Below the pieces are notes generated by a model, which worked only from the letters and a program-made list of their open reading frames with translations, ran no database searches and was not told where the DNA came from. 64,000 nt of DNA from NCBI GenBank assembly GCA_907165065.1, contig OU015523.1, forward strand, positions 121,399,523 through 121,463,522, read 5' to 3'. Within the stretch, counting starts at the first letter, position 1; each line of letters opens with the position of its first letter. The position numbers and the translations under genes were made by a program. The DNA comes from Caprimulgus europaeus. Its lineage: Eukaryota; Chordata; Aves; Caprimulgiformes; Caprimulgidae. Below are positions 1 to 13,598 of the stretch, one piece after another.

Positions 1-1735
1 TGCAGAATTGACATTTTTGGTGAAGAATATTGGAAGAGATATCAGGTGTTTTTTTAAGTAGGTGTGTAGAAATAACCAGCTGAATTATAATGACACATCA
101 GAGAGCAGGATATGGTGTCAGCTGCAAGAGTAGTTCCTTTCTGCCCTCAGGTCAGTAGTCTAAGTACAAAAAGTAGTTAGTTTTCATGGTTTAACATTCT
201 GATCAGAATTAAATTTGCACATTTTCTGCTACTGAGTGACAAGGTACCTGTAAACATGTCACTCCACCTCCCTGTGCCCCCCCTGTGGCAGGCTGTGCAG
301 TGTACCTCACTGATCCAGTGGGGAGGGTTATACAAGCCCTGTTAGATGCCAAGATAGACAGGTATCCATATGTGCACTGTTTGACTGTAAATAAATAAAT
401 GGATGGGTTTTATTGTCAGAGCTAAACTGCATTGATCTCTAGCCCCATCAAAACCAAAATGGTGAATATTGATCATGGCTAAAGAACAACTAAGAGAATA
501 AGGGAGGATCAAAATGGCTTTCAAAACATTTTGGTAGTCCATCTGGCTCAGTTCTGAGTGATTTCAAAGAATATTATGATGATATCTTAGTATCCTTGGA
601 AAAAGATGTTCAAAGCACCTTCTCTTTTTCCTTTCACTCATTTCTTCCCACACCTGAAGGGTGGTAGATTCACCCCAGCAGATTTTTCTGATGTTCCTTC
701 ACAGGGAATGCAAAGTGCTCTGTCTTGTCTGTACTGTTCCCTCAAGAAAAATGTGATTTTGATACAGCGAAGTAAAAAACGCTCCTTCTCTAGCCAAAGA
801 CAAAGTTAGAAGTCAAAAAACCCAAACTCCCAGGTGTGGCTTTCTGCTGATGATTTCTCCTGAGCTGGCTGGTCCAGCCCATGGCTTTGACCCAACTCCA
901 GCAGGATGCAGCTCTGTTGGGCTGGCAGGTTGGGTCAGATGCACCCACTGAATGGCAGGTAACCCAGAGGTGATGCAGGAGCTTGTGGAGCAGAGCAGCT
1001 CCATGGTTTAGGACACTTTGGAAAGATAAATGCTGCATCTGTTGAAGACTGTGATAGACACCATCCAGTGTTCCTCAGAGTGAGCACTCATGGCACAAGA
1101 TGCTACCTGCACTCATGGGAACAGGGTCATATTTTTTCCATATTTTAAAGCAAGCTGACACAATACCTCTTCAAACCCTCTCCTTCCCAGCATCCCTGTC
1201 TTCCAAAGGCATCATTCTGCTTTTGTTGCCTTCTGCTTTAATGAACTACTTCTCAGCTACAAATCACAGCTTTTTGAAATACAGCAGAACAATGAGGAAT
1301 TTTCAAAAACTTAGTGTTTTTTATTTTGGTAATTATTCTTTTGAAACACAGGAAGCATACTTTTAAAACTTACCTTTTTCAGTGTATAGGGCATTATATA
1401 TATTCAATGTTTGCCTTTTAATTTTGATTTTAAATTATATATTAAGGCATTATTTCAGCTTAAAGTGATTTTGAGTTGAGCATGGCCTTATTTCCATATA
1501 ACAAATTAATGCAGGATGTGCAGCTACTTACATTTGGAATTTGTACCCACAGGACTCTAGGAAAGCAAAGGTCCTCTCCATTTTTATGTGGTTTTTTGTT
1601 TTGTTTTCCAATAACATAGTGTAATCATAATGTAGTTCTATTCCCCTTTCACAAGTGTCAGTAGAAGGAGGTCCTGTGGACAGTCATTAGAGAAACTGGG
1701 GTGCAGTTTTTAATAGATACTAAAAAATATTAGAT

Positions 1736-1872
1736 CACAGAATCACAGAATGGTGGGGGTTGGAAGGGACCTCAGGAGATCATCTAGTCCAACCCCCCTG
1801 CCAAAACAGGTTCACCTACAGCAGGTTGCACAGGAAAGCATCCAGGTGGGTTTTGAACATCTCCAGAGATGT
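1736..1872 (-). mobile_element. CR1 LINE 3'-end fragment
   Basis: The + strand shows the reverse complement of a CR1 tail: atcacagaatcacagaatgg, then ggaagggacctcaggagatc and the CCAACCCCCCTGCC block. It ends abruptly after catctccagaga. Only the last ~135 bases of the element are present, consistent with 5' truncation. Confidence 0.9.
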
Positions 1873-3616
1873 TCAGATATTTGTTACCAAGCACAGACTC
1901 TTGAGTAGAACCTTGATGTGATTTGGGCATGCTTCCAAGATCAGGCAAAGCAGCTGATATAAATGCTGCACCATCCTGCACCTGGGATTAGGAGGTCTCA
2001 GGTGATAGCTGTGTACCCTGGAACTCTTGGAGCGTGCAGAAAACAAAACTCAAACCTTCAAAACTCCTGAGCAGAAAATCAAAACTCCTAATGAGTTAAG
2101 TACCTCCTGGATTACAGAGGTGCTGATGTGCACATTTGGGTTTAGGAGTCTATAGTACAGATGATGATGCATTCTCTTGGATCTAGCCTGTGGATATTTG
2201 ATTAATATTTATTGAATATTCAAGGTACATTCCTCTGAAAATAGAGCAGCCCACATGCCCATTGCTTTACGTTACTCGTTGATGGACATGTCTGGAGTGA
2301 TAACTATGAGCTGAGTCAGTAGCTCCATTCAATCTAATAACATCACTAGAAACAGCACATCCCATTCAATAGGGAGATTGGATTATTTCATTACTGCATA
2401 AAGCTTCTTCAAATTAAATACCAGCTCACTGTGGTAATGATCCTCATGTGGGACCTTGGCACGTTCATTCTGCATAAAGCTGGAGCTTTCTGAGCTTTCT
2501 GCCCCAAGCTCTTTGCTGCCTCAGCTCTGCAGAGGTTTGCTGGCCCAAGATCAGACTGGAGAGCTTGCACATCCCTCAAAAACAAAATCTCTTTTTGTAC
2601 AAAAGTACAGTACAAAATCTCCTTTCCCAGTTAAAACTGCAGGAGGAACTGGTGTGAGCTGAACCTCAGTTTTGCACTGATGGAGTAAAATTCTTCCTGG
2701 CCACATCTACTTTGGGACAGTCATTTCTAGCTGTTGGATTCTAACAGCTGAGTCCAAGTTTTCAACCATTTCAATATGCCAGGAAGAGCCTGTCTTTTGA
2801 GTGCAACATTTACTTGTGAAATTGGTTAAAACCTCCTACATAAAAAAGCAGTTTTAAAACCCCAATCATAAAATCTTTTATATTATATTGAACCATTTTT
2901 TTCCCCTAATTTCTTTGGATCATTACAAAGCTGTCAGATAGCTTATATGTAGTTAAAGAACTTTCCTTATGATCATCAAAAAGAGAGCTCATTTTATAAT
3001 TAACTTAGAAATAATGTATTTTTCATTCTGTCCTTCTCAATTTTGCTTTTATGGTACCTCAAATTCAATGGAAGGACTTGCTTTTATTTTGAGTCTTCTG
3101 TAAAGCTGAATATGTGGCCACAGCTTACAAAATAAATACCAGACATAAAATACTATAATAATCCAGAACTTGCAAGTTCTCCAGGCATTTTTTTTTTTGT
3201 GAAGACTTGACATTAATACATTATTCATCTCTGAAAGTTATTGCACCATAAAGTCTTTACTTCTCATAGAAATAATGGTTATAGGGTCACTTCTGAAAAA
3301 TTATGAAATGAGCATAATTCAGTATTAGGTGGAAAAAATATCTTGCACCTTACGAGCTACTGAACACTTGACTTGGGTTTTACTGACCTGAAAGAATACG
3401 ACTGTGGCTGTTTCTTTGAGATCTTGTGCAAAGTGATAAAGTGTTTCTTTGGTTGTATGGAGCAAAGGAGAGAATCATCAACTTTTAAAGCATTACTAAG
3501 TCAACCATATTGTGAATAAAAGGATTCTTCACTGAAGCTTTGCAGTAAAGCACAGCCCAACTTTATTACACATTGCATTTCCTATAAAACTCGCTTCTAA
3601 AATGCTTTCACTTAAA

Positions 3617-4719
3617 AAATGCTTTCTTTCCTGGAGAAACTGGCTGCTCATGGCTTGGATGAGCATACTCTTCCCTGGGTAAAGAACTGGCTGGATGGCT
3701 GGGCCCAAAGAGTTGTGGTGAATGGAGTTAAGTCCAGTTGGTGCCCAGTCACAATTGGTGTCCCCCTGGGTCAGTTCTGGGGCCAATTCTGTTTAATGTC
3801 TTTATCAATGATCTGGATGAAGGGATCGAGTGCACCCTCAGTAAGTTCGCAGATGATACCAAGTTGGGCGGCAGTGTTGGTCTGCCAGAGGGTAGGAAAG
3901 CTTTGCAGAGGGACCTGGACAGGCTGGAACAATGGGCTGAGGCCAGTGGTGTGAAGTTCAACAAGGACAAGTGCTGGGTCCTGCACTTGGATCACAACAT
4001 TCCCATGCAACACTCCAGGCCTGGGGAGGAGTGGCTGGAGAGCTGCCTGGTGGAAAAGGACCTGGGGGTGTTGGTCGACAGCAGCTGAGCATGAACCAGC
4101 AGAGTGCCCAGGTGGCCAAGAAGACCAAGGGCATCCTGGCCTGGATTAGCACTGGTGTGGCCAGTAGGACTAAGGAAGTGATTGTCCTCTTGTATTTGGC
4201 ACTGGTGAGGATGCACCTCAAGTGCTGGGTTCAGTTCTGAGCCCCCCAATACAAGAGGGACATGGAGGCTCTGGAGTGTGTCCCAAGAAGCTCAACAAAG
4301 CTGGTGAGAGTCTTATGAGGAGCAGCTGAGGGAGCTGGGGTTGTTGAACCTGGAGAAAAGGAGGCTGAGGGGAGACCTTCTGGCTCTCTACAGCTACCTG
4401 AAGGGAGGGTGTAGAGATGTGGCAGTTGGTCTCTTCTCCTGAGTAACGGGTGACAGAATGAGAGGAAATGGCTACAAGTTGCACCAGGGAGGTTTAGTTT
4501 AGATATTAGGAAAAATTCTTCACAGAAAGGGTAGTCAAACATTGGAACAGGCTGCCCAGGGAAGTGGTGGAGTCACTATCCCTTGAGATATTTAAAAGAC
4601 AGGTACACGAGGTGCTTAGGGACATGGTTTAGAGATGGAATTGGTAGTGGTAGGTTAATGGTTGGACTCAATGATCTTAAAGGTCTTTTCCAACCACTAT
4701 GCTTCTGTGATTCTATGAA
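3617..4719 (+). mobile_element. CR1 LINE, 1.1 kb, with decayed RT domain
   Basis: The element begins inside the reverse transcriptase. Frames give [20 protein letters not shown], then, after a frameshift near 3765, [20 protein letters not shown] with the catalytic ADDTKLGG motif. The 3' portion follows the usual CR1 C-terminal path and ends at ttctgtgattctatgaa. Several stops and frame changes show it is inactive. Its tail (GATCTTAAAGGTCTTTTCCA) defines an older-looking subfamily shared with the copy at 13427. Confidence 0.93.
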
Positions 4720-5135
4720 TTAGTATAATTGGAGCCAGTTTTATAATTTCAGAGACCACCGTCAGTGTCTTTTCCTCTTTATTTCCTATTTGCTGAGCAG
4801 CCTTCTTGTATCCCTTCTCCTCCCACCTTCCCTTTGTAGCTCAACTGAGAAATCTTGGGATGCAAAAATACTGAGTCAATGAGGCATAGAGACCCAAGAT
4901 GTTTTGGATGGCAGCAGTGGTGTCTCTTTCCAACAGTGGCCAGATTGCCTGGCAGATCAAATAGGCTTTCATGAAGAGGAAAAAGACACATATTGAGTAG
5001 GTGAATAAGGTTCAAAACCTGGGAGAAGTTTTCAAAGCAATAAGGGCCTGAGTCTTTCAGGAATGGAGCCAACACGGAATTGTTTTGAAACCAATGATCA
5101 TTTGATCATGGATTTCCTAGAAGTGGTAGGTAGTC

Positions 5136-5709
5136 ATAAAATCATAGAATCATAGATGGTTTGGATTGGAAGAGACCTTAAAGATCATCCAGTTCCAACC
5201 CCCTTGCCATCAGCAGGGACACCTTCCACTAGACCAGGTTGCTCAAAGCCTCATCCAACCTGGCCAAGAACACTTCCAGGGAGGAGCAGCCACAGCTTCT
5301 CTGGCCAACCTGGGACACTGTCTCACCTCCCTCACACTAAAGAATTTCTTCCTCACATCTCATCTCCATCTCCCCTCTGCCACTTTCAAGCCATCACCCC
5401 TTGTTCTGTCACTCCCTGCCCTTGGCCAAAGTCCCTCTCCAGCCTTCCTGGAGCCCCTTCAGGTACTGGGAGGCCACTAGAAGGTCTCCCTGGAGCCTTC
5501 TCTTCTCCAGGCTGAACAGTCCCAACTCTCTCAGCCTGTCCTCACAGCAGAGCTGCTCCAGCCCTTGCTTCATCCTTGTGGCCTCCTCTGCACTGGCTCC
5601 AGTAGCTCCATGTCCTTGTGCTGTTGGTGGCCCCAGAGCTGGACACAGAACTGCAGGTGGGGTCTTAGCAGAGTGGAGCAGAGGTGCAGAATCCCCTTCC
5701 TTGACCTAG
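5136..5709 (-). mobile_element. CR1 LINE 3' fragment, 0.57 kb
   Basis: Reverse-complement CR1 tail, starting aaaatcatagaatcatagat and ggaagagaccttaaagatca, then running into the 3' end of ORF2. It shares the GATCTTTAAGGTC-type tail with the copies at 11688, 21844, 41699 and 55149. The open frames on the opposite strand at 5156-5709 are by-products of this repeat. Confidence 0.93.
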
Positions 5710-6529
5710 TCCTCAAATGCTGCTACATTTTATTATTAGTGTCATGCAGTTAAGATTCCATCTTTTCTTTTGGAGAGCTACAACTAGCAGTCACTAACAT
5801 TGCTAACAAAGATGAGGCCAAAGGAGGTTTTTGAGAACTATCAGTTTGTCAGTCTTCCCAGAGCAGAATGCATGCAGATGCACGCAGAGCTTGAGAAACT
5901 GAGCAACAGCTGGTCACAAAACCAATCTTGCTCATGAATATTAAAACATTTCAGATGAAGAAGACCCACTGTTTTGATATGGTGAGGTTAGACTCTAAAG
6001 ACACAACAAGGATAAAAATCTGCATCTAGAGATATTATTGTCAGTCATGATTAATAAGCACTTTCCTCTGTACTTCAAACACCAACTTCATTAGCCACAA
6101 AAGTGTTGCTTTTTCCCCCATCCTTCTCAAGACAATTTAAGTAACGGGTTTTCATCGAAGCATTTCATTCAGTTGGCTTTGCTGGGTGCTTTGTAGGATA
6201 TCTAACAGATTGTAGAAGGTTTCTTGCAAAAGCTTCACATTTAAGGACCATACCCACATCCACATAAAGAATCATCAGCATCTCCTGACCCTGCAGTGAT
6301 GGGACCTTATAAATAGCTTCACTGAATGGGTTAAACAAACAGTGCAGATACTGGTTCTTGCTGCAAGCAACTTAGAATTGACTTTCTTTTATTGAGCCTG
6401 GGAAGAGCTCTTACAAACTTTGCTCTCCATCATCCACTTTTTTTTCTCCTGGGTCTCCCACTCCATCAGCTGCTCAGGAAGTTGAGTGGCAGGATCTGTT
6501 GCAAACCATATCTGTCAGTGCCATTTTAT

Positions 6530-6599
6530 CAAGTCCTCATTTGGGACTTGGTGGAATGTCAGCACATTTAGTCCCTCTGTCAGATTGACACTGACATTC
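6530..6599. repeat. Two adjacent small inverted repeats
   Basis: caagtcc (6530) pairs with ggacttg (6544); gaatgtcag (6554) pairs with ctgacattc (6591). Both are perfect but short, and no function is claimed. Confidence 0.6.
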
Positions 6600-7685
6600 T
6601 GGTGCTCTCCTTATTGGTGAGCTTCTCTGCTCAGCCTAATTAAGGATTTGTGTCCCAGCTACCCAACATGTGGCAAACCCTTTCAGAATCTCACTTGTGC
6701 TGTCTGTGGTGGTGTGGGGGTCTTTTCTGATGATCTACTCTTTTAATTTCCACTTTTTTGATATAAACATGCCTTTCTTGTTTAACAAGGAACCCTTCAG
6801 CTGGATCTTTTCTATTCTTTTTTTTCCTAACCTTAATTCCTTAATTCAGATGGCAGCTAAGATCAGCAGGTGGATTTCAAATTTAAGCTTTTCCTACAGC
6901 TAAACTGAACTGAAGAAGCCAGACAGGGATTGACTCAGTTCAAGGAAAGACTATCAGGAGGGTTTTTTTGCACAGTTCCGAGGCAAGCAGGCAGGGCTTT
7001 TTTTTCCAGACAAGCTTTTGAGGGAAATACTGCCACAAGCAATGAACTTGAAGGTCTGTGTGTTCTGCTGTTCCCTTGTTTTCTTTTGTCCTTCATCTGC
7101 CAGCTCAGGCATTTTCTCTGTGTCCATGTGTTTGATCATGATGCCCTTAGCTTTTACCTGGCATTCTAACAATTTTCCTATCTATCTTCATCCCAGACTG
7201 CCCTGAGGTTGTTTAACACGAGACAGATGCATTCAACCCAAAATGGACGAGGTACATTTGACTGCATCCTGTCTTATTATCCAAGCAAAAAGGTTAGAGC
7301 AGCACAAGCCATGAGATTGTGTTTGTAACAAATGCCTGTATTTATAGGCACTTACCAGCAAGGTGTCTGAGCATGTCACGGATGAAATGCCATGAGAATG
7401 CAAAAAATCCCTATGCAAGGGCTTAGCAGATGACTACAATTATCCTTTCAATGTTTCTGTAAGGAGGGGATGTGCCTCAATTGCTATTTTTGCAGGTGGA
7501 GTACAAAGGCACATGCAGATTAGCTGACATGACCAGTGTCACACAGCAAGTCAGTAGCAGAGGAAGAAATAGAGCTGAGATCACCTAATTTCATTAATAA
7601 CACTCTTCCTAATGAGTAATAACTTTCTAGATTTTCACTCTGTGATGCTCTGTTGAAGTTTCATCCTGAGCAGAAGGATAAACCC

Positions 7686-7756
7686 CATATATATATATAT
7701 ATACATATATAAACACACATATATATAAATAGATATAAATATAAATATAAAAATAT
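7686..7756. repeat. TA-rich simple repeat
   Basis: Runs of (AT)n with interspersed ATAAAT and ATAC units over about 70 bp. Confidence 0.9.
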
Positions 7757-9645
7757 TCACACACCAACAAAATACAATAAAATATGGAAGTGGTAAGTAA
7801 GTTCAAAGAGATTAAGAGATTTATAGTGGCAAATTAAAATAATTATGAATAATTTGGATGTGGATGATAAGCAGTCATGATAACCATCTCCAAACATCTG
7901 AAACTTAAAGGAGAAGGCACAATGAGCTACAGTGGAAATATTTGGAGGAGCTGCAGAAATTAATTGGGGTGAGGTTTCCCATGGCACTTATCCTCAATCA
8001 AGGAAAGAATATACATTTTTTGCAGCAAAAGGGCATTTGGGATGCATGGAATTTTCTTTTCCTAATGAAAAATATTTTGCAGAAGCAATATTTTTGTCTA
8101 TTTCCCAGTGCCAAGCACAGCATCAGCAGGAATTAAGTTTTGGAAGGGCAAACTTTCTTTATATCTGAGCAATGGGAAGGTAAAAGCATCGGTGCACCCG
8201 GCTGTTTCACCACTGTGGCCTAGACCTTACCAGGGTGACTTAATTTAATTTTCTAGGGAGTAGAATGACTTCACAAAAGGATGGTATAAAATTGTCTGAT
8301 AAGCCATCTGGCATTCTAGATAGCATTTTGCCAATGATTTGGTGATTCAGAGAAGCTTTTATGGATAAGTTAAAAAAAAAAAAGGGAGAGAAAGGGAATG
8401 TATAGTTAAAGAAGAAGAAGAAAAGCAGATTGCTGTTCATTGTGTTCATTGTAAAATGATATAAATGTAAGGAAAGAAACAAACAAAAAAGCAAAAAAAA
8501 CCCAACAGAGGCAATAGATGGAATCTGTTAATAATTCAATGGGAAGATGAGTCTCCAGCTACATGAAATTCAATTTTGTTCAACTGTAGAGAACACTCTG
8601 AACTGGCAGGCCTGGACTAATGGAATAAATCTCTTCTATTAACATGAGAGATAATTTTATGTAAACATATTGGGAGACTTTCTAGTGGAGCTGAGCATCT
8701 TAGCAGTACCACTTAACTTGTTTGTAGTATAATTGCATTTAGACCAAGGTCTTTTGAAGGAAACAGCTGACTAAATGTGCATTAACCAGGTTCCTGGGGG
8801 GCTCGGTGCGTTGTGGGAAGTCAATCTTGCCTCCAGAAAGGATGTGTTGACACTATAGAAACCAGCTGCTTCCAACACATTGTATTAACTGTTTTTCCCA
8901 AGTGGGGCAAATTTTGTCACCCAAGGAAGGAAAAGATTTGAGATTCTAATCAGGCTGAGTCTGGGCTTTGGTTCTCCTCCAGTTTCCATCCCTCCTGCTT
9001 TTAACTGAATTCAGATTTGTGCATGTTGTTCCAGCTTCTTTTTATCACTGTGGTTTGGGAAAGATGTCCCCTTTGTGGGAACATCTTTCCTTAGAGCATG
9101 TAAATAAAGCTATTGTGATAGTCCTCAGGAGGATGGTGGATGCAGCTGGGTTTGATGACGAGCTGCTTCTGTGAGTGGAGATGCCAGCATCATCTGAGTT
9201 AGCATGGAAATGTCCTAACAGAGTTGGAGTGCAGAGCTGTGAACCATCATCTAGAATGGGAACCAAGTCTTTTCCTTGGAGGTGGGAGTTCAAATGCATT
9301 TGTTAGAGCTGCCAAGATGAAGGGAAGCTCTTTGTCCATGTTGTGGTGGTGCATGTTATTGAAGACATAGTTGTCAGTGATATGTAACGGACCAGATGCT
9401 TGCTGATGTAAAGCACATCCCCCCCATTAGCACGAGCTAAGGATCTAGGACGTGCTTGCAATATTACTTAGAAGTTTCCAACTGCTTGGACATGTGTTTT
9501 GTGTAGGACAGCAGGAAAGACACCTGCAACATGTTGTATTTTTTCCTTTGCTTGCTTTTGGAAGGAAGGCAAAACAGGTGCAAAGTGTTCTTTTTGCATT
9601 CACAAAAATGTGTGGTCTTGTCTCTCAAGTATTTTAAAACATTCA

Positions 9646-10033
9646 GAGAATCACAGAATCACAGAACTAGCTCGACTGGAAAAGACTTCTGAGATCATCA
9701 AGTCCAACCATGAACCCAACAATGACAAGTCCCCGACTAACCCATGTCCCTCAGCACTGTGTCTACACAACTCTTCAATCCCTCCAGGGATGGGGACTCC
9801 ACCACTGCCCTGGGCAACCCCTTCCAGTGCCTCAGAACCCTTTCAGCAAATAAATCCTTCTTCACATCCAATCTCAACTGCCCTTGCTGCAATTTGAGGC
9901 CATTTCTTCTTATCTTGTTACTTGAGAGAAGCAACTAGCCCCCACCTCGCTCCACCCTCCTTTCAGGGAGTTGTAGGGAGCGGGAAGGTCTCCTCTCAGC
10001 CTGCTTTTCTCCAGGGTTCATAGTCCCAGTGTT
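9646..10033 (-). mobile_element. CR1 LINE 3' fragment
   Basis: The reverse-complement tail agaatcacagaatcacagaa is followed by ggaaaagacttctgagatca and the remains of the ORF2 C terminus. It is truncated at about 10030 after the ctcctctcagcctgcttttc segment. Confidence 0.9.
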
Positions 10034-11687
10034 GGCTTGAATATATCAGTAATTCAGAATAGAGTCCCTCATGCTCTGTAGTGATCCCTTACCTTTCACA
10101 AAATGTCCAGCCATTTGATGAGAAGCTGAGAGAAGACAATTTCAAACCCTTCCTCGAGTTTCTGTAAAGGATGGAAAGGAGATGGGGCAGGATGGAGGGC
10201 ATCATGGAAAAATCTGGGAAGAGAAGACCTAGCTTCCTGCTCTTAGCTCAGACATGTGATTAGACACACTCACTTCATGCAAAAATTGCCCTACAGTTGG
10301 TGACCTGTTGACTTCAGTGGGACTATTCCATGCATTGACATTTTTCTAGGCATATTCCACGGCACTGTGATCCTTTGAGTTATGCTTTGCCTGCCTGTTA
10401 GGGAGTAATGCACATATTTCTGTAATGGAATATTAATTTTGAGTTGGTTGTGTATGAGAAGCTGAGTTAGAGCCTTCAATGGGAGAAGCAATAGAAGTAT
10501 GAAGAGCATTATTAGCTCCCAGCTGGGTCCGAGTCTTTTCCCACGTGATTCCTACCAAGTCAGTGGTGATATATCAGAGAAAACTCAGGGATAGAAAAAT
10601 CAGTTCCATTATCTCATTTTCCTGTGGCCTGTTCCAAAATTGTATATAAAACTGGTCACATTTTAGATTGTTGACACATTCTGGTAACATATTGAGGATT
10701 TTTGTTAATATTTGAGCTCTCCATTTAGATCAGTGGAAGGTTTGTTTAAAATTCCCTGACAAAGGGTCTTCTTTCTGCGCTGTGGAATATACAAATAATG
10801 AACACTTTATTAAATAGAAATTATACTTTACCTCCTTGTATTACACAATATCAGGTTTTTTAGGTGGACTGTAAGAAAATAACTTGATCTTTCCCTGATG
10901 ATCCATGTTTATGAAATCATCTTTACAAAACATTGCAGATGTCATCCTTTGCCTCAGAGAAACCAGTAAAGTGACATTTCTCAGTTGAAGTGGGTGGGTA
11001 GCAAGTGTAGCTGGGTTGATTTACTCTTGCTGAGGTCTGGTCCTGCACCTGGAGAAACACTGGCTTTCAATTTCTGCTCTCCAGCAGGACAGCAGTTAGG
11101 AAAATCACTCACTGGGTCACGTTAGCACACTGACACCACAATTTGCTGTTGCTGCTCAGAAAAATAGTTACCTTCAGCCAAAAATTGGGTTCAGACACTC
11201 TCACAGACATGTGATGCTTTGTCTTTATAGGAAGCTCCTAAGGTAGAGGCGTAGTAATGACTTAGAGGTCTGGAAACAGATTTTGGAATAAGAACCTAGA
11301 AAATTTGTCTTTGGCTTTACTGCTGATTTTCTGACTGACCTTGGACAACTGAAAATCACTCTGTGCTTTATTTCCTTTCTCTGTAAAATACCTATCTTGC
11401 AGTATTAATCAATGTTTGTGAAGATCCTTGAAATCCTTAGATAAAAGAGCACATTACAGAGCACAGAGTAATTGGAATAGATGTAGCCTATAAAATAGTG
11501 CAACCTAGTCAACTTGGAAAGAAAAGCTGGAAGAAAAAGCCTTTCCTGTTATTGTGCTCAGTTCCTCAAGCACTTTGTAGGGAAGCTATCTGAACCTAGC
11601 AAATTAGCTGCTGTGGTTCTCCCAAGCATGGAAGAAATGAGACATCAAACCTTGGTCAGGGTGCTTCTGTGGCCTTTGTGCCTTAAA

Positions 11688-11811
11688 TATAGGCTGGATG
11701 AGGCTTTGAGCAACCTGGTCTAGTGGAAGGTGTCCCTGCTGATGGCAGGGGGGTTGGAACTGGGTGATCTTTAAGGTCCCTTCCAGCCCAAACCATTCTA
11801 TGATTCTATGA
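11688..11811 (+). mobile_element. CR1 LINE 3' tail, 124 bp
   Basis: The fragment starts at about aggctggatgaggctttgag, passes through gatctttaaggtcccttcca and ends ccattctatgattctatgaa. It lies 0.4 kb upstream of the 12225 exon. Confidence 0.92.
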
Positions 11812-12224
11812 AATATGTCCATGCAGTGCTTGCTAAGTTTCTGTTCTCTTTGATTCTAAAATGTGTTTTGCCCTTAATCAAGACAATATTGTCAAGATAT
11901 TGTGAAACTTAGTTGGTTATAGAAAATTCCAATGTGATGTTGGGAATCTTACAGATGTTCATAGTGAATGAATTATGTGCTGCAACAGTTGCTTTTTGAG
12001 AGTCAGATAAAGGTAAACCTCAGTTTTGGTATTGAATGTTCTTACACAACTCCTGAGAAAGTCTTCCAGGTAGCATCTCACCATCAAGATACATGGCATG
12101 GCCCCCAGCTTTCCAAGGCATAAGGGCTTTCTAATCCATAAGAATTCCCAGCCACAGAAGTAGAGGAAACACTTCAAATTGCCCAAAGATTTACTATTTC
12201 TTATCATTTTTCTCCTTCTTGCAG

Positions 12225-12344
12225 ACACGCATGTGTGATTCGAGGCCAAGTGATGACGGCAGATGGGACCCCCCTGGTTGGAGTGAACATCAGCTTTGTC
12301 AACAATCCTCTTTTTGGATACACAATCAGCAGACAAGATGGCAG
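12225..12344 (+). CDS. TENM4: TENM4 exon: first part of transthyretin-like domain
   Basis: This 120-nt exon reads [20 protein letters not shown] and then [19 protein letters not shown]. This is the start of the transthyretin-like (carboxypeptidase regulatory-like) domain that follows the EGF and Cys-rich region in teneurins. The first base completes a codon from an upstream exon outside the window (phase 2), and the last two bases (AG) combine with the C of the next exon to give Ser. The acceptor is ttctccttcttgcag and the donor gtaagatg; both are strong. NIS is an N-glycosylation sequon. The exon is short and gave no useful open frame of its own in the correct phase; it was recognised from the protein motif. 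Confidence rests on the unbroken TENM4-like sequence and the exact phase match to the next exon. Confidence 0.95.
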
Positions 12345-13426
12345 GTAAGATGTCTTTATGGGATTTACAATGTTAAAGCAGCAGTTATGGCACTGTTACC
12401 ATCAACACCAAAGGAAAACTCCTTCCAATAATGTTTTTATTGTCAATGCATTTTGAAGACGTTAAAGCATTTCTGTTAGTTGTTCAGTTCTTCTTTTTAT
12501 TATTTATTATTGTTAACTTTGTGATACCACCTAGAATCTTTGCCAACAATTGGGCAATGCAGTGCCCATGCACCTAAAGAAAAGATGTTTCCTCCTTCCA
12601 ACACCTCTGTTCTTGCTAATTCATGTTGAAATTATTAAGAAGTCATTAAGATTACAGTGGTGTTAGAGGCAAGTGCTTAAAACCTGAGCAATCACACTCA
12701 ACCAAAACAAAAGCATTGCAAATTGAGCAAGTCTTTCATCTTCTCTTTTGTCTGTCAGTGCTAATTGCCTCCCTTTCTTTTAAGAACAAAAGTGAAACAT
12801 AAGGGCTTCCAGCTGCACATGCTCTGTGTATTGACTACTAACCACTAGCACTTGGGAGAGGATTTATAGATTTTAGCATCTCTCCAATCCACAACTTTCA
12901 TTAAAGGTTTGACTTGGCTAGAGAAGCTGATTTCTAATGAAAGAGAGGAACATGTGCTAGCAACATGTGCTTAATGCTGCCTTGTTCATGCTCAGGGGAG
13001 TTTGTACCTACTGTAACACTGATGATGTGCTCCACCTCTTGTAGGACACAACAATAAAATCTAGATAATAAAAAGATATTTCAGGAAAACTAGTGGTCTC
13101 CTTTGGAAAAGGATGACTCTGGAGCTGGTGCCTTTGTATTGCCCATAGCTTAGGCATTACTGCAAAAAGAAGAAAGTCTTGCACATTTATGCCAGCAGTA
13201 TCTCTGTCAACCTTACTGAACCTATTTTGTGTGAAAGTGAGATCCAAACTGCACTCTCAAGATCAAATTGCTGGGTATAGACCAGCACAAAATCTGTGTC
13301 TATTAGATCAGATAAATATACCTGCAAAATTCCTGGACAATAATGCCTGCCATAACTGGGTTTTTTCAGCTATCTCCTTGTCATATATACAATACTCAAC
13401 TACTGTGTGTAATCTTTGATTTAAAA

Positions 13427-13598
13427 AGGCTGCCCAGGGAGGTGGTGGAGTCACCTTCCCTAGTGGTATTTAAGAGACAGGTAGATGTGGTGCTTAGGGA
13501 CATGGTTTAGAGGTGGAATTGGTAGTGTTGGGTTAATGGTTGGACTCAATGATCTTAAAGGTCTTTTCCAACCACTACAATTCATGATTCTGTGAATT
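13427..13598 (+). mobile_element. CR1 LINE 3' tail, 0.17 kb
   Basis: It begins ggctgcccagggaggtggtg and ends gatcttaaaggtcttttcca followed by a decayed ATTCATGATTCTGTG tail. It belongs to the same subfamily as the 3617 element. Confidence 0.92.

Larger units (their letters stand above)
1..12224 (+). other. TENM4: 3' part of a long TENM4 intron
   Basis: This non-coding stretch is at least 12.2 kb and has phase 2 at its 3' end. I looked for the Cys-spaced EGF exons and for the exon preceding HACVIRG (Cys-rich/linker) and saw neither. It holds CR1 fragments at 1736, 3617, 5136, 9646 and 11688, a TA-rich simple repeat at 7686 and two small hairpins at 6530-6599. The remaining sequence is AT-rich and looks unique; short open frames in it have no recognisable domains. 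Confidence 0.85.

Noticed and set aside
3619..4542. Many overlapping open frames as a gene cluster
   Set aside because: All are pieces or reverse-strand shadows of one CR1 element. The same holds for frames at 5156-5753, 16144-17072, 24297-24958, 27701-28560, 37565-37955, 41696-42186 and 46107-47881.
1..12224. Possible upstream TENM4 exons (EGF or Cys-rich linker)
   Set aside because: No Cys-spaced EGF pattern or linker sequence with splice sites was found in any frame.
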